NCBI GenBank assembly: GCA_023132365.1
Contig: JAGLYJ010000018.1
Span: 1 to 17,492 of the forward strand
Origin: Mycoplasmatota bacterium
GTDB lineage: Bacteria > Bacillota_I > Bacilli_A > Izemoplasmatales > Hujiaoplasmataceae
Reading direction: 5' to 3'
DNA length: 17,492 bases
Positions 1-7,427 of the stretch are shown one piece after another. Within the stretch, counting starts at the first letter, position 1. Every line of letters begins with the position of its first letter. The position numbers and the translations under genes are program-made. A model generated the notes under the pieces. That model did not search any database and was not told where the DNA came from. It saw only the letters and a program-made list of their open reading frames with translations.

Positions 1-36
1 ACAACAGAAAGCACAACAACAGAAAGTACTACTACA
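1..36 (+). repeat. Thr/Ser/Glu-rich linker-coding repeat
   Basis: The 11-mer ACAACAGAAAG occurs at 1-11 and again at 16-26, a 15-base period that encodes repeated TTEST residues. A degenerate third copy follows, using ACT codons instead of ACA. Such low-complexity Thr/Ser/Glu tracts usually link a lipid-anchored or secreted N-terminus to an extracellular enzyme domain. The tract continues past the left edge, so its full copy number is unknown. Confidence 0.7.
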
Positions 37-1494
37 GCTATTGATAGATATCAAGAAATTAAGCTCTATTCAATTAATGATTTTCATGGTGGAACCTATT
101 CAGATATTTCATACTTAGAACAAATTGGTGATTTCTTAATAAATCAAAAAGAAAGCATTGAAAACACTGTAATTTTATCTAATGGAGATATTTTCCAAGG
201 GGCAGCTTTGTCTAATTATTATCATGGATTACCAATCGCAGATGTATTTAGTTACGTTGGGTTTGATGGTTTTATAATTGGAAACCATGAATTTGATTGG
301 GGAATTGATGTAATTTTAGATTACCAAGATGGAAACTTAGAAAACGGAGAAATGGATTATCCAATTCTAGCAGCTAATATAGTATACGAAGACACACAAG
401 AACCATTAGAAAATACCGTTCCATATATTATAAAAGAATTTAATGGTGTAAAAGTAGGCGTGATTGGATTAATTGGCGATGTTATTAATTCAATATCTGC
501 TTCTAGAGTAGAAAATATCGAATTTTTAGATCCTGCAGCAACTGCATATGACTTTGCCAGTATTTTAAGGACTGAACAAGATTGTGATATCGTTGTTGTT
601 TACATACATGAAGGTTCAAGTATTAATTATCAATTAGCAGACTTTACAGGTGATAGTTACATTGATGCGGTATTTAATGGTCATACTCATCAAGATGAGG
701 CTAGTACAATAAGTAGATTAGAAGGTTCACCTCTGGTTTATGCTCAATCAAGAAATTCAGATAATTCTCTTTTTTCAGAAATAACTTTAACTTATGACCT
801 AGAAAATAGAGAAGTTACAAATGGTAGCGCTAAAAATTATAGCTATAGTGAAATTAGTAGTTTTAGTAACAGTGAAATTGTAGACATTATAGATTATTAC
901 CAAGACGATCTTATCTATGTTAACTATGTATCTCAAGTATTAACTACAGCCACAAGGACTCTTTATAGAGGTGATTTGACTCCTTGGGGAGCATCTGTAA
1001 TCAGAGATTACGCTGATGTAGATGTAGGAGCTATAAATAGCGGAGGATTTAGAAACTCTATGGAATATGGAGAATTAACGATGGGAGACTTTATTGAAAT
1101 TTACCCATTTGATAATTATATTAAAACCTCAAGACTCACAGGAGAACAATTACTTAATTTTTATGAAGATATATTATATTATAATGAAGATATAACATTT
1201 GACGATCAATTAACTTATGATGGGACAAATCTTTATATAGATGGAAACCTAGTTCTACCTTCTGTCTTGTATACGGTAGGAGCAGTAGACTATATTTTTG
1301 ATAAAGAATATTATGACTTCTTAGAGGGGCAGGATATTACTTTAACAACATATTTAATGAGAGATTTGCTAGTTTTAGATCTTTTTGCTTCAAATAATTC
1401 ATTTGACCCTATTAATGGAACATATTATCAAGAAATAGCATATTTCTTTGATTATAGTTATTATAAAGATTTAGAAGAATACTTATATATATAA
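1..1494 (+). CDS. secreted 5'-nucleotidase / UshA-like metallophosphoesterase (3' part)
   Basis: The frame is open from the left edge, so the true start and any signal peptide lie outside; 497 codons are visible. An apparent start at 208 (TTG) falls inside the metallophosphatase core and is rejected. After the linker (residues about 1-13) comes the N-terminal calcineurin-like domain, with metal motifs NDFHGG (D27, H29), NGDIFQG (D63), GNHEFDWG (N95, H96) and NGHTH. A 5'-nucleotidase C-terminal domain follows, recognised by NSGGFRN and GDFIEIYPFDNY. By family these enzymes dephosphorylate nucleotides or related phosphoesters outside the cell. The linker supports a surface location. The protein ends without an LPxTG sorting signal, so any anchor would be N-terminal. 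A pyrimidine-nucleoside phosphorylase gene nearby suggests nucleotide scavenging, which is inference. Substrate specificity cannot be read from the sequence. Confidence 0.9.
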   Translation, partial: TTESTTTESTTTAIDRYQEIKLYSINDFHGGTYSDISYLEQIGDFLINQKESIENTVILSNGDIFQGAALSNYYHGLPIADVFSYVGFDGFIIGNHEFDWGIDVILDYQDGNLENGEMDYPILAANIVYEDTQEPLENTVPYIIKEFNGVKVGVIGLIGDVINSISASRVENIEFLDPAATAYDFASILRTEQDCDIVVVYIHEGSSINYQLADFTGDSYIDAVFNGHTHQDEASTISRLEGSPLVYAQSRNSDNSLFSEITLTYDLENREVTNGSAKNYSYSEISSFSNSEIVDIIDYYQDDLIYVNYVSQVLTTATRTLYRGDLTPWGASVIRDYADVDVGAINSGGFRNSMEYGELTMGDFIEIYPFDNYIKTSRLTGEQLLNFYEDILYYNEDITFDDQLTYDGTNLYIDGNLVLPSVLYTVGAVDYIFDKEYYDFLEGQDITLTTYLMRDLLVLDLFASNNSFDPINGTYYQEIAYFFDYSYYKDLEEYLYI

Positions 1495-1531
1495 AAAAGA
1501 AAGAACACTGGATTTCCAGTGTTCTTATTTT
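1494..1531. terminator. bidirectional intrinsic terminator
   Basis: Perfect 11-bp hairpin: AAGAACACTGG at 1501-1511, loop ATTT, CCAGTGTTCTT at 1516-1526. On the plus strand it is followed by ATTTTA. On the minus strand it is followed by a T-rich run from the A-tract at 1494-1500. It therefore serves both the nucleotidase and the convergent phosphatase gene, whose TAA stop (1527-1525) uses the last bases of the stem. Confidence 0.9.
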
Positions 1532-2100
1532 AATGGGTTAATATTATAATTTTTAACAATTAATTGTTCACCATCATATATCAGATGATTTAAAGAACAA
1601 TTATGTAACTGTGATTTATAAGTAAATCCTTTTACAAGTTTTGTAAGTAATGCTTTAATAACGTGAGAGTGAGTAATTATAAGCATTTTCTTATTAGGAT
1701 ATTTTTCGCAAATATTCATAATAGCATTATAGACTCTTTCTTCTAAAACTTCATTAGTTTCCATATTAGGAACCAAACCTCTTTTAATTAGATAGTAGTA
1801 ATCATCATTGATTTCCTTACCATCATAATCACCAAAGTTTCTCTCAATTAAACCTTTATCTAAAACTATCGGTCTACTTAAAACCATACCGGTATTAATT
1901 TGTTTAGCGGTAGTAAACGCTCTTTTTAAGGGTGAACTAATAACCATATCAAAGCTAATCTCATTCTCAGAGAAATACTTGCCTGTTAATAAAGCTTGCT
2001 TAAAACCATCTTTATTTAAAGGGTTATCCATTCGGCCTTGAACTATGAAATTTTTATTAGCTTCTGTTTGTGCATGTCTCATTAAGATAATATCATTCAT
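1525..2100 (-). CDS. histidine phosphatase family protein (phosphoglycerate-mutase-like)
   Basis: 191 aa. It begins MNDIILMRHAQTEAN, the N-terminal RHG-type motif with Ala in place of Gly; the His of MRHAQ is the expected phosphorylated residue. Further family marks are SPLKRAFTTA, the ERNFGDYDG loop and ITHSHVIKALL, which carries the second catalytic His. The frame stays open upstream to about 2349, but that extension lacks family features and crosses the pdp promoter and 5' end. The ATG at 2100 has a GGTGAT ribosome site just upstream and starts directly at the catalytic motif, so it is chosen. Family members include cofactor-dependent mutases, alpha-ribazole phosphatase and broad phosphatases. 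The substrate here is not determinable. The gene diverges from pdp, and a short leader is predicted. Confidence 0.85.
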   Translation of the reverse strand: MNDIILMRHAQTEANKNFIVQGRMDNPLNKDGFKQALLTGKYFSENEISFDMVISSPLKRAFTTAKQINTGMVLSRPIVLDKGLIERNFGDYDGKEINDDYYYLIKRGLVPNMETNEVLEERVYNAIMNICEKYPNKKMLIITHSHVIKALLTKLVKGFTYKSQLHNCSLNHLIYDGEQLIVKNYNINPLK

Positions 2101-2115
2101 TCTATCACCATATGT

Positions 2116-2144
2116 ATTATAACAAATATTTTTAAATAGTCGAA
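2116..2144 (-). promoter_or_regulatory. predicted promoter of the histidine phosphatase gene
   Basis: On the minus strand a perfect TATAAT lies at 2121-2116, about 16 bases before the start codon at 2100, so the leader would be very short. The -35 position (2144-2139) reads TTCGAC at 17-bp spacing, a poor match. Only the -10 box is strong. Confidence 0.5.
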
Positions 2145-2155
2145 CAAATATTTGT
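2121..2155. promoter_or_regulatory. possible operator: palindrome plus direct repeat
   Basis: ACAAATATTTGT at 2144-2155 is a perfect 12-bp palindrome. AACAAATATT occurs at 2121-2130 and again at 2143-2152, 22 bp apart, about two helical turns. The elements overlap the -35 and -10 positions of the phosphatase promoter and lie 31-42 bp upstream of the pdp -35 box. A divergent regulator site is plausible, but AT-rich DNA yields such palindromes by chance and no regulator is identified. Confidence 0.35.
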
Positions 2156-2185
2156 GTAAATGTTTTCAAAGATAATATCATATTA

Positions 2186-2214
2186 TTTACAACCAAAGGA
2201 TTTAATAGTATAAT
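2186..2214 (+). promoter_or_regulatory. sigma-A promoter of pdp
   Basis: TTTACA (2186-2191), a 17-bp spacer and perfect TATAAT (2209-2214) lie 24 bp upstream of the pdp start codon. This is a near-consensus housekeeping promoter and predicts a start near 2221, just before the ribosome binding site. Confidence 0.8.
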
Positions 2215-2238
2215 AATATACGAAATGAGGTAATATTT

Positions 2239-3531
2239 ATGAGAATGGTAGATATTATAGAAAGAAAAAGAATGAGTATTGAGAATACTCAAGAAGAAAT
2301 TCAATATGTAATCAATGGCTATGTTGATGGTAGTATTCCTGATTACCAAGTAAGCGCATGGTTAATGGCAATATATTTTCAAGGTATGACAGATAAAGAA
2401 GCTTTTTACTTAACAGAAGCGATGCTTTATAGTGGTGATATAATTGATTTAAGTAAAATTAAAGGTGTTAAAGTTGATAAACACTCTACGGGTGGAGTTG
2501 GTGACAAAACTACATTAGTGCTTGGACCACTTATTGCTAGCTTAGGTGCCAAACTTGCTAAACTATCTGGTCGAGGTTTAGGGCACACCGGAGGAACACT
2601 AGATAAAATGGAATCAGTACCTGGATTAAGTATTGATATTCCTGAAGAACAATTTATAGATCAAGTAAACAAAATCAATATAGCAGTTGCTGGTCAAACT
2701 AAAAAACTTGTACCAGCTGATAAGCTTTTATATGCTTTAAGGGACGTTACTGGGACAGTGCCATCAATTCCATTAATTGCTTCTAGTATTATGTCAAAGA
2801 AATTAGCTAGTGGAGCTGATGTAATCTGTCTAGATGTGAAAATAGGTGATGGTGCATTTATGAAAACCATTGATGATGCTAAAAAGCTATCTAGAATTAT
2901 GGTTTCAATAGGTAAGTCCTTTGATAAAAAAGTTACTGCATTTATTACAAATATGGATCAGCCACTTGGAATGGCAGTAGGAAACCGTTTAGAAATTAAA
3001 GAAGTAGTTAATACTCTAAAAGGTAATGGGCCACAAGACTTAGTTGAGTTATGTGAAGATATAGCTAGTTATATGATTTATTATGCTGAAGAAGCAGAAT
3101 CTTTAGAAGAAGCTAAAGCTTTAGCTCATAAACAACTAAATAATGGTGAAGCCTATGCAAAATTCTTAGAGTTTATTAAAGCGCAAGGTGCGGATGATAT
3201 TGATTTTGATAACTTTATTGAAATTGAAGAAGTTGTACCTTATCTTGCTAAAGAATCTGGTTATATTAAAGAAATTAAGGCATTAAATATTGGTCTTGCA
3301 TCAATGAAGCTAGGCGGAGGTAGAGAGACTAAGGATGATGACATTGATCCAAATGTTGGAATCGTTCTAAATAAAAAAGTTGGAGACTACGTTAAAAAGG
3401 GAGATACTTTACTAAATATCTATAGAAACAGACAAATAACTAAGGATATTGTAGCATTGTTAGATGACGCTTACATTCTAGTGAGTGAAGTAGTAGGTAT
3501 TCCAAGAACTATTCTAAAAATTATTGATTAA
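2239..3531 (+). CDS. pdp: pyrimidine-nucleoside phosphorylase
   Basis: 430 aa, close to the usual length of about 433. It begins MRMVDIIERKR, typical of Pdp, with GAGGTAA upstream at the right distance. The thymidine/pyrimidine phosphorylase signature SGRGLGHTGGTLDKME is at residues 110-125. The phosphate-binding KHSTGGVGDK is at 81-90, and the C-terminal Gly-rich GLASMKLGGGRETKDDDID is intact. The enzyme converts uridine, thymidine or deoxyuridine plus phosphate to the free base and (deoxy)ribose-1-phosphate in the cytoplasm. It is a single-gene unit with its own promoter; deoC or cdd, often its neighbours, are absent here. Together with the extracellular nucleotidase upstream it suggests pyrimidine salvage. 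Pdp rather than DeoA is chosen from overall resemblance to Firmicutes Pdp. Confidence 0.95.
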   Translation: MRMVDIIERKRMSIENTQEEIQYVINGYVDGSIPDYQVSAWLMAIYFQGMTDKEAFYLTEAMLYSGDIIDLSKIKGVKVDKHSTGGVGDKTTLVLGPLIASLGAKLAKLSGRGLGHTGGTLDKMESVPGLSIDIPEEQFIDQVNKINIAVAGQTKKLVPADKLLYALRDVTGTVPSIPLIASSIMSKKLASGADVICLDVKIGDGAFMKTIDDAKKLSRIMVSIGKSFDKKVTAFITNMDQPLGMAVGNRLEIKEVVNTLKGNGPQDLVELCEDIASYMIYYAEEAESLEEAKALAHKQLNNGEAYAKFLEFIKAQGADDIDFDNFIEIEEVVPYLAKESGYIKEIKALNIGLASMKLGGGRETKDDDIDPNVGIVLNKKVGDYVKKGDTLLNIYRNRQITKDIVALLDDAYILVSEVVGIPRTILKIID

Positions 3532-3536
3532 ATAGT

Positions 3537-3565
3537 TTGTATATACAAGTTTAAAGTGTTATAAT
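3537..3565 (+). promoter_or_regulatory. promoter of the thiT riboswitch leader
   Basis: TTGTAT (3537-3542), a 17-bp spacer and perfect TATAAT (3560-3565) begin 5 bp after the pdp stop. Predicted start is about 3572, just ahead of the riboswitch aptamer, so the leader carries little extra 5' sequence. Confidence 0.8.
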
Positions 3566-3574
3566 TGAATCACA

Positions 3575-3670
3575 CGAATAAGGGGAGCTAGGAGGACCTG
3601 GCTGAGAGTATAACTGTACTGTTATAGACCTAACCTGATCTGGATAATGCCAGCGTAGGAAAATATGTTT
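3575..3670 (+). promoter_or_regulatory. TPP riboswitch (thi-box) aptamer
   Basis: The conserved thi-box elements appear in order: GGGG (3582-3585), CTGAGA (3602-3607), ACCTGATCTGG (3632-3642), ATAATGCCAGCGTAGGA (3644-3660). The P3 arm is a 7-bp hairpin, AGCTAGG with CCTGGCT (3586-3603), closed by AGGA. A further 6-bp hairpin, TATAAC with GTTATA (3610-3627), fits the optional P3a arm. By established knowledge this aptamer binds thiamine pyrophosphate. Here it is followed by an intrinsic terminator and then the thiamine transporter gene, so high TPP should stop transcription. Confidence 0.97.
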
Positions 3671-3682
3671 ATTTTCTTAAAA

Positions 3683-3716
3683 AGGTCCCTTATTATTTAA
3701 GGGGCCTATTATTTTG
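3683..3716 (+). terminator. riboswitch expression-platform terminator
   Basis: A 10-bp stem (3683-3692 with 3698-3707, one G-T wobble) is followed by ATTATTTTGT. CCCTTATT in its 5' arm (3687-3694) is exactly complementary to AATAAGGG (3577-3584) at the 5' edge of the aptamer. A competing long-range pairing could thus act as the antiterminator when TPP is absent. Confidence 0.85.
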
Positions 3717-3738
3717 TCTCTTAGAATAGAGGAGAAAT

Positions 3739-4344
3739 ATGAAAAAACAAGAAATCAGAGCTTTAGTAGAAACAGGAATTTTTGTTGGAATTGCAGTAGT
3801 GCTAGACTTAATCTTTGGAGCAATCTATTCATTCCCATTCGGAGGAAGTATTGGCGTAGCTATGTTGCCAATATTTATAATTGCAAGTAGAAGAGGACCA
3901 AAATACGGGATTATAGCCGGCATATTATATGGTTTAATCCAAACGATGATTAAAGTATATTTCTTAAATTTCTTCCAATACTTCTTAGATTATTTTGTCG
4001 CATTTGGAGTTGTTGGAATCGGAGCATTTATTCCTAAAACACTGCTTAAAAGAACTAGATTCATAATATTGATAACTGTTGGAAGTTTAGCAAGATGGAT
4101 TATAGCATCGATTGCAGGAGTAGTTTATTGGGCTGAATATATACCAGGTGAAATGGAATGGGTTGATGGTATCCTTGGTACAAATATTGTAGGTTCACTA
4201 AGTGAAAGTATGCTTATATTTGTTGGAGCATTTATTTATAACTCTTTATACATGATTCCATCAATGTTATTATGTATTTTAGTTGGAGTTATAATTCATA
4301 ATAGAGGTGTTCTCCAATTTAATTTAACCCAAAGAGTATCATAA
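3739..4344 (+). CDS. thiT: thiamine ECF transporter S component ThiT
   Basis: 201 aa and very hydrophobic, with about six predicted membrane helices. It resembles lactococcal ThiT in SRRGPKYGIIAG, LDYFVAFG (Asp where ThiT has Glu in the substrate-site LEY motif) and IAGVVYWAEY. Trp131 of the last motif matches the thiamine-stacking Trp. Start ATG is preceded by AGAGGAGA. ThiT is the substrate-binding membrane subunit that captures thiamine and works with the shared EcfT-EcfA-EcfA' energising module, which is not in this window. Direct control by the TPP riboswitch immediately upstream strongly supports the assignment. The gene is monocistronic. No thiamine biosynthesis gene is nearby, consistent with a scavenger. 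Confidence 0.93.
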   Translation: MKKQEIRALVETGIFVGIAVVLDLIFGAIYSFPFGGSIGVAMLPIFIIASRRGPKYGIIAGILYGLIQTMIKVYFLNFFQYFLDYFVAFGVVGIGAFIPKTLLKRTRFIILITVGSLARWIIASIAGVVYWAEYIPGEMEWVDGILGTNIVGSLSESMLIFVGAFIYNSLYMIPSMLLCILVGVIIHNRGVLQFNLTQRVS

Positions 4345-4374
4345 TATCACAAAAAAATCATACTAAATAAAAAA

Positions 4375-4401
4375 TTAGCACTCAATTCTTGACAGTGCTA
4401 A
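4375..4401. promoter_or_regulatory. CIRCE operator (HrcA site)
   Basis: TTAGCACTC (4375-4383), nine bases, then CAGTGCTAA (4393-4401). This matches CIRCE (TTAGCACTC-N9-GAGTGCTAA) at 17 of 18 positions; only G-to-C at 4393 differs. HrcA normally represses through this element and releases it on heat or protein-folding stress. It overlaps the -35 box of the htpG promoter, the expected place for repression. Confidence 0.95.
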
Positions 4402-4416
4402 TTTTTATGTTATAAT
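4389..4416 (+). promoter_or_regulatory. htpG promoter
   Basis: Perfect TTGACA (4389-4394) and perfect TATAAT (4411-4416) with a 16-bp spacer. The -35 box spans the CIRCE spacer and the first two bases of its right arm. The single CIRCE deviation (C at 4393) is the base that completes TTGACA. Confidence 0.92.
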
Positions 4417-4446
4417 ATATTTGATAAAACATTTATGGAGGTTAAC

Positions 4447-6399
4447 ATGAGTAAAGAAATAAAGAAATTTAAGACCGAGTCAAAACAGTTATTAAATCTA
4501 ATGATTAACTCAATTTATACTAACAAAGAGATTTTTCTAAGAGAATTAATCTCTAATGCTAGTGATGCGATTGATAAATATCATTTATTAAGTTTATCTG
4601 ATGAAAAATTAGAAAAAACTAATGATTATGAGATTCATATTGAAGTAGACAAGAAGAAAAGAAAAATTACTATTTCAGATAATGGAATTGGTATGACACA
4701 TGATGAATTAATTGACAATATAGGGACAATTGCTAAAAGTGGTACATTAGAATTCCTTAAAACAATTAAAAGTAAGGATTTAAAGGAATCAGACCTAATT
4801 GGTCAATTTGGTGTTGGTTTCTATTCTGCATTTATGATTTCAAAAAAGGTAGAAGTTATAACAAAATCTGCTTATTCTGATACTGCATTTATATGGTCTT
4901 CAAAAGGTGAAGAAGAATTTACTATAGAGGAAACAGAAAAAGATTCAAGAGGAACAGAAATCACTTTATATTTAAGAAAAAATGAAGATGACGAAAACTA
5001 TGATGATTTTATAGAAGACTATAAAGTTATAGCTTTGGTTAAAAAGTATTCAAATTATGTAAAATATCCAATCACTATGGAAAGAGAAAAAACAGTATCA
5101 AGATTAGACGCTGATGGAAAAGAAATAGAGAATGAGTATGATACAGTAATAGAAGTAGAAACTCTAAACCAAATGGTACCAATTTGGAAGAAAAACAAAA
5201 AAGAAGTAGAACAAAAAGAACTAAATGAGTTCTATCGTTCTCAATACTATGACTATAACGATCCTATGTTCACAATATGGAGTGATATTGAAGGTATGTT
5301 AACATACAAATCAATTATCTTTATTCCTAACAAAGCTCCACAAAACCTTTATTCAGACAAATATGAAAAAGGGCTACAATTATACGCTAAAGGCGTATTT
5401 GTAATGGACAAATGCAAACAATTAGTACCTGACTACTTAAGATTTATTAAAGGATTAGTAGTTTCACCTGATTTAAATCTAAATATTTCTAGAGAAGTTC
5501 TGCAACATAATCGACAACTAGATAAGATTCAAAAGAATTTAGAGAAGAAGATTATAAATGAATTAGAGAAAACACTTAAAAATGATCGTGAAAAATATCA
5601 AGAATTCTGGAATGAATTTGGAGTGAACATTAAGTATGGTGTATATGATAATTTTGGAGCTAATAAGGATTTATTGAAGGATATCTTACTTTTTAAAACT
5701 GCAAATAATGATAAGTCTGTTACTTTGAAAGAGTATATTGAAAATATGCCTAAAGATCAAAAAGATATCTATTATGGATCAGCTCATACTAAAGTTTCAC
5801 TACTTGCTTCTCCACAGATGGATGTACTAAAATCAAAAGGCTATGATGTTCTAGTATTAACTGATGAAATAGATGAATTTATGATTCAAATTTTAAATGA
5901 ATATGATAAGAAGCACTTTAAATCAATTAATCAAGGTGATTTAGATATCATAGACGATAAAGAAAAAGAAGAAGTTAAGATTTTAGAAACAGAAAAAGTA
6001 GATTTATTAACGAAAATTAAGGAAACTCTAAATGATGATGTTGACGAAGTTAAATTATCTACTAGATTAACTGATTCACCAGTTTGTCTCGTTAGTGGCG
6101 AAGGGTTATCATTTGAAATGGAAAAAGTTATCAGTAAAATGCCTGGTGACAAGGAGATGAAAGCCAAAAAAATACTAGAGATAAATCCTCAACATGAAAT
6201 CTTCAAAGCTATTGAAAAAGTTTATGAGAATAATCCTGAAAGTATTGAAGATTATGCAAATCTATTATATAATCAAGCATTACTAATAGAAGGCTTAGAA
6301 ATTAAGGACCCAGTTAAATTTTCAAATATGATGGTTAAAGTTCTTATTAAAGCCGCTAATTTAGGAGATGCAAATGGAAACGATTCTAAAACAGATTAA
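4447..6399 (+). CDS. htpG: molecular chaperone HtpG (bacterial Hsp90)
   Basis: 650 aa from ATG 4447, where GGAGGT (4437-4442) is the ribosome site. An in-frame ATG at 4435 overlaps that site and is rejected. The N-terminal GHKL ATPase domain has Asn37 in LRELISNASDA, DNGIGM at 78-83, the lid IGTIAKSGT at 92-100 and GQFGVGFYSAFM at 119-130. Middle and dimerisation domains follow; NISREVLQ in the middle domain is typical. It is a cytosolic ATP-driven folding chaperone, slightly longer than the E. coli protein (624 aa). The CIRCE element places it under HrcA, whereas B. subtilis htpG, as I recall, is not a HrcA target. Its last 26 bases overlap the next gene. Confidence 0.98.
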   Translation: MSKEIKKFKTESKQLLNLMINSIYTNKEIFLRELISNASDAIDKYHLLSLSDEKLEKTNDYEIHIEVDKKKRKITISDNGIGMTHDELIDNIGTIAKSGTLEFLKTIKSKDLKESDLIGQFGVGFYSAFMISKKVEVITKSAYSDTAFIWSSKGEEEFTIEETEKDSRGTEITLYLRKNEDDENYDDFIEDYKVIALVKKYSNYVKYPITMEREKTVSRLDADGKEIENEYDTVIEVETLNQMVPIWKKNKKEVEQKELNEFYRSQYYDYNDPMFTIWSDIEGMLTYKSIIFIPNKAPQNLYSDKYEKGLQLYAKGVFVMDKCKQLVPDYLRFIKGLVVSPDLNLNISREVLQHNRQLDKIQKNLEKKIINELEKTLKNDREKYQEFWNEFGVNIKYGVYDNFGANKDLLKDILLFKTANNDKSVTLKEYIENMPKDQKDIYYGSAHTKVSLLASPQMDVLKSKGYDVLVLTDEIDEFMIQILNEYDKKHFKSINQGDLDIIDDKEKEEVKILETEKVDLLTKIKETLNDDVDEVKLSTRLTDSPVCLVSGEGLSFEMEKVISKMPGDKEMKAKKILEINPQHEIFKAIEKVYENNPESIEDYANLLYNQALLIEGLEIKDPVKFSNMMVKVLIKAANLGDANGNDSKTD

Positions 6400-6817
6400 A
6401 AAGGATTTACAGGACTTAAGTAAAAAAGAAGCATATAATGTAAAACACTCAAAGAATAAATTTCAGGACAAACTTGAGTTTTATAAATATTACACTTTAA
6501 ATAGGAAAAAACACTTTCTTGTATTTAGGTTTGTATATCAAAAACTAGAAGAATCTTTGTCATTTACTTATCATATTGAATTTCATAATAGAAACAAAGA
6601 TTTAATCGAAGATTATAATTTATCAGATATCGATGCTGGGTTACCTGGCATTGATGAGGAATATAATGATGTTATTAAGTCAATCTATAATTATCAAGTT
6701 GATAATCAAAGAATTGTTAATAAGGTTGATATTAACCAGCAATATGAGAAGATAATGTTGATATTCAAAAAGAATTATATGAATATAATTAAATATGCTG
6801 AAAATCTAGCAAAATAA
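6374..6817 (+). CDS. hypothetical protein, translationally coupled to htpG
   Basis: 147 aa from ATG 6374. A TTAGGAG site inside the end of htpG is better spaced for 6374 than for the ATG at 6368. I do not recognise the family. It is soluble, rich in Lys, Asn, Tyr and Asp/Glu, with no Cys, no Trp and no signal or membrane segment. The N-terminus (METILKQIKKDLQDLSKK) looks like a basic amphipathic helix, followed by strands around KHFLVFRFVYQKL and SFTYHIEF, an acidic loop and C-terminal helices. The overlap with htpG implies co-expression under HrcA control. A stress-related or chaperone-linked role would be only guilt by association. A strong terminator follows the stop codon at once. Confidence 0.75.
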   Translation: METILKQIKKDLQDLSKKEAYNVKHSKNKFQDKLEFYKYYTLNRKKHFLVFRFVYQKLEESLSFTYHIEFHNRNKDLIEDYNLSDIDAGLPGIDEEYNDVIKSIYNYQVDNQRIVNKVDINQQYEKIMLIFKKNYMNIIKYAENLAK

Positions 6818-6847
6818 AAATCCCTGATTTCAGGGATTATTTTTTTA
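6818..6847. terminator. bidirectional intrinsic terminator between htpG operon and recU
   Basis: AATCCCTG (6819-6826) pairs with CAGGGATT (6831-6838), an 8-bp stem that can extend by A-T to 9 bp. Plus-strand tail is ATTTTTTTT; minus-strand tail is TTTATTTT. The TAA stop of recU (6839-6837) lies in the right arm and its flank. Confidence 0.92.
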
Positions 6848-7412
6848 TATAATATTTATCGATTATTGCTAAGTAATCTACTGGTTTTCGGTAACCTTCC
6901 TTAATTAGGTAAGCTGTCTCTTCAAATTCATCAAGAGAAATAGATTTTTTGCCTGTTTTAGCTCTTTTATAGAATTTACTAACTACATCACTGTCTAAGA
7001 AATATATTCTTTCTAAGCTAGAAAAATAGACTATAACAAAACTAATTGCTCCATGAGATTTTACACTATCTAAATGTTTCACTTGATGTTCATGAATATT
7101 TTTTATTGGAAAAGATGTTTTAGACTTTGTTTCTTTAGCTTCAAAATCGATATAGTAACCTTTATATATACCATTATAATCAGTAGTAGAAGGTAATTTA
7201 TAATAAGCTTCTGTAATCTTAGCAGCTGATCTTGTCTTATAATCAACTCCAACAATTTGAATTGGTATAGGTTTTTTATGAATTATTGCTAAATCATTAT
7301 CACGATAAAATTCATTCGTGCGATTGATCATTGATTCAAAATTCATACCTCTATTAGCTGAAGAAGTTAATTTTTGATTTGAAACTTTCTTTTTATTAGG
7401 ATAATTTATCAT
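6837..7412 (-). CDS. recU: Holliday junction resolvase RecU
   Basis: 191 aa. Family marks are ANRGMNFESMIN near the N-terminus, STTDYNGIYKGYYIDFEAKET with catalytic Asp78, Glu91 and Lys93, and HEHQVKHLDSVKSHGAISFVIV. GGTGAG precedes the ATG by 5 bases. RecU resolves four-way DNA junctions during recombination and segregation in low-GC Gram-positives, with RuvAB branch migration. Here it stands alone, not beside a class A penicillin-binding protein gene as in many Bacilli. It diverges from the RNase J gene. The N-terminal 19 residues are basic and probably flexible, as in other RecU proteins. The active site looks complete. Confidence 0.95.
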   Translation of the reverse strand: MINYPNKKKVSNQKLTSSANRGMNFESMINRTNEFYRDNDLAIIHKKPIPIQIVGVDYKTRSAAKITEAYYKLPSTTDYNGIYKGYYIDFEAKETKSKTSFPIKNIHEHQVKHLDSVKSHGAISFVIVYFSSLERIYFLDSDVVSKFYKRAKTGKKSISLDEFEETAYLIKEGYRKPVDYLAIIDKYYIKK

Positions 7413-7427
7413 ATTCTCACCATTAAT

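Noticed and set aside
2101..2349. N-terminal extension of the histidine phosphatase, open in frame for 83 more codons
   Set aside because: It lacks family features, crosses the pdp promoter and start, and the ATG at 2100 has a ribosome site directly before the catalytic motif.
5931..6167. Antisense reading frame within htpG, and similar ones within the RNase J, nadB and PHP genes
   Set aside because: They lie wholly opposite strong coding regions, have no ribosome site or promoter, and their composition mirrors the sense gene.
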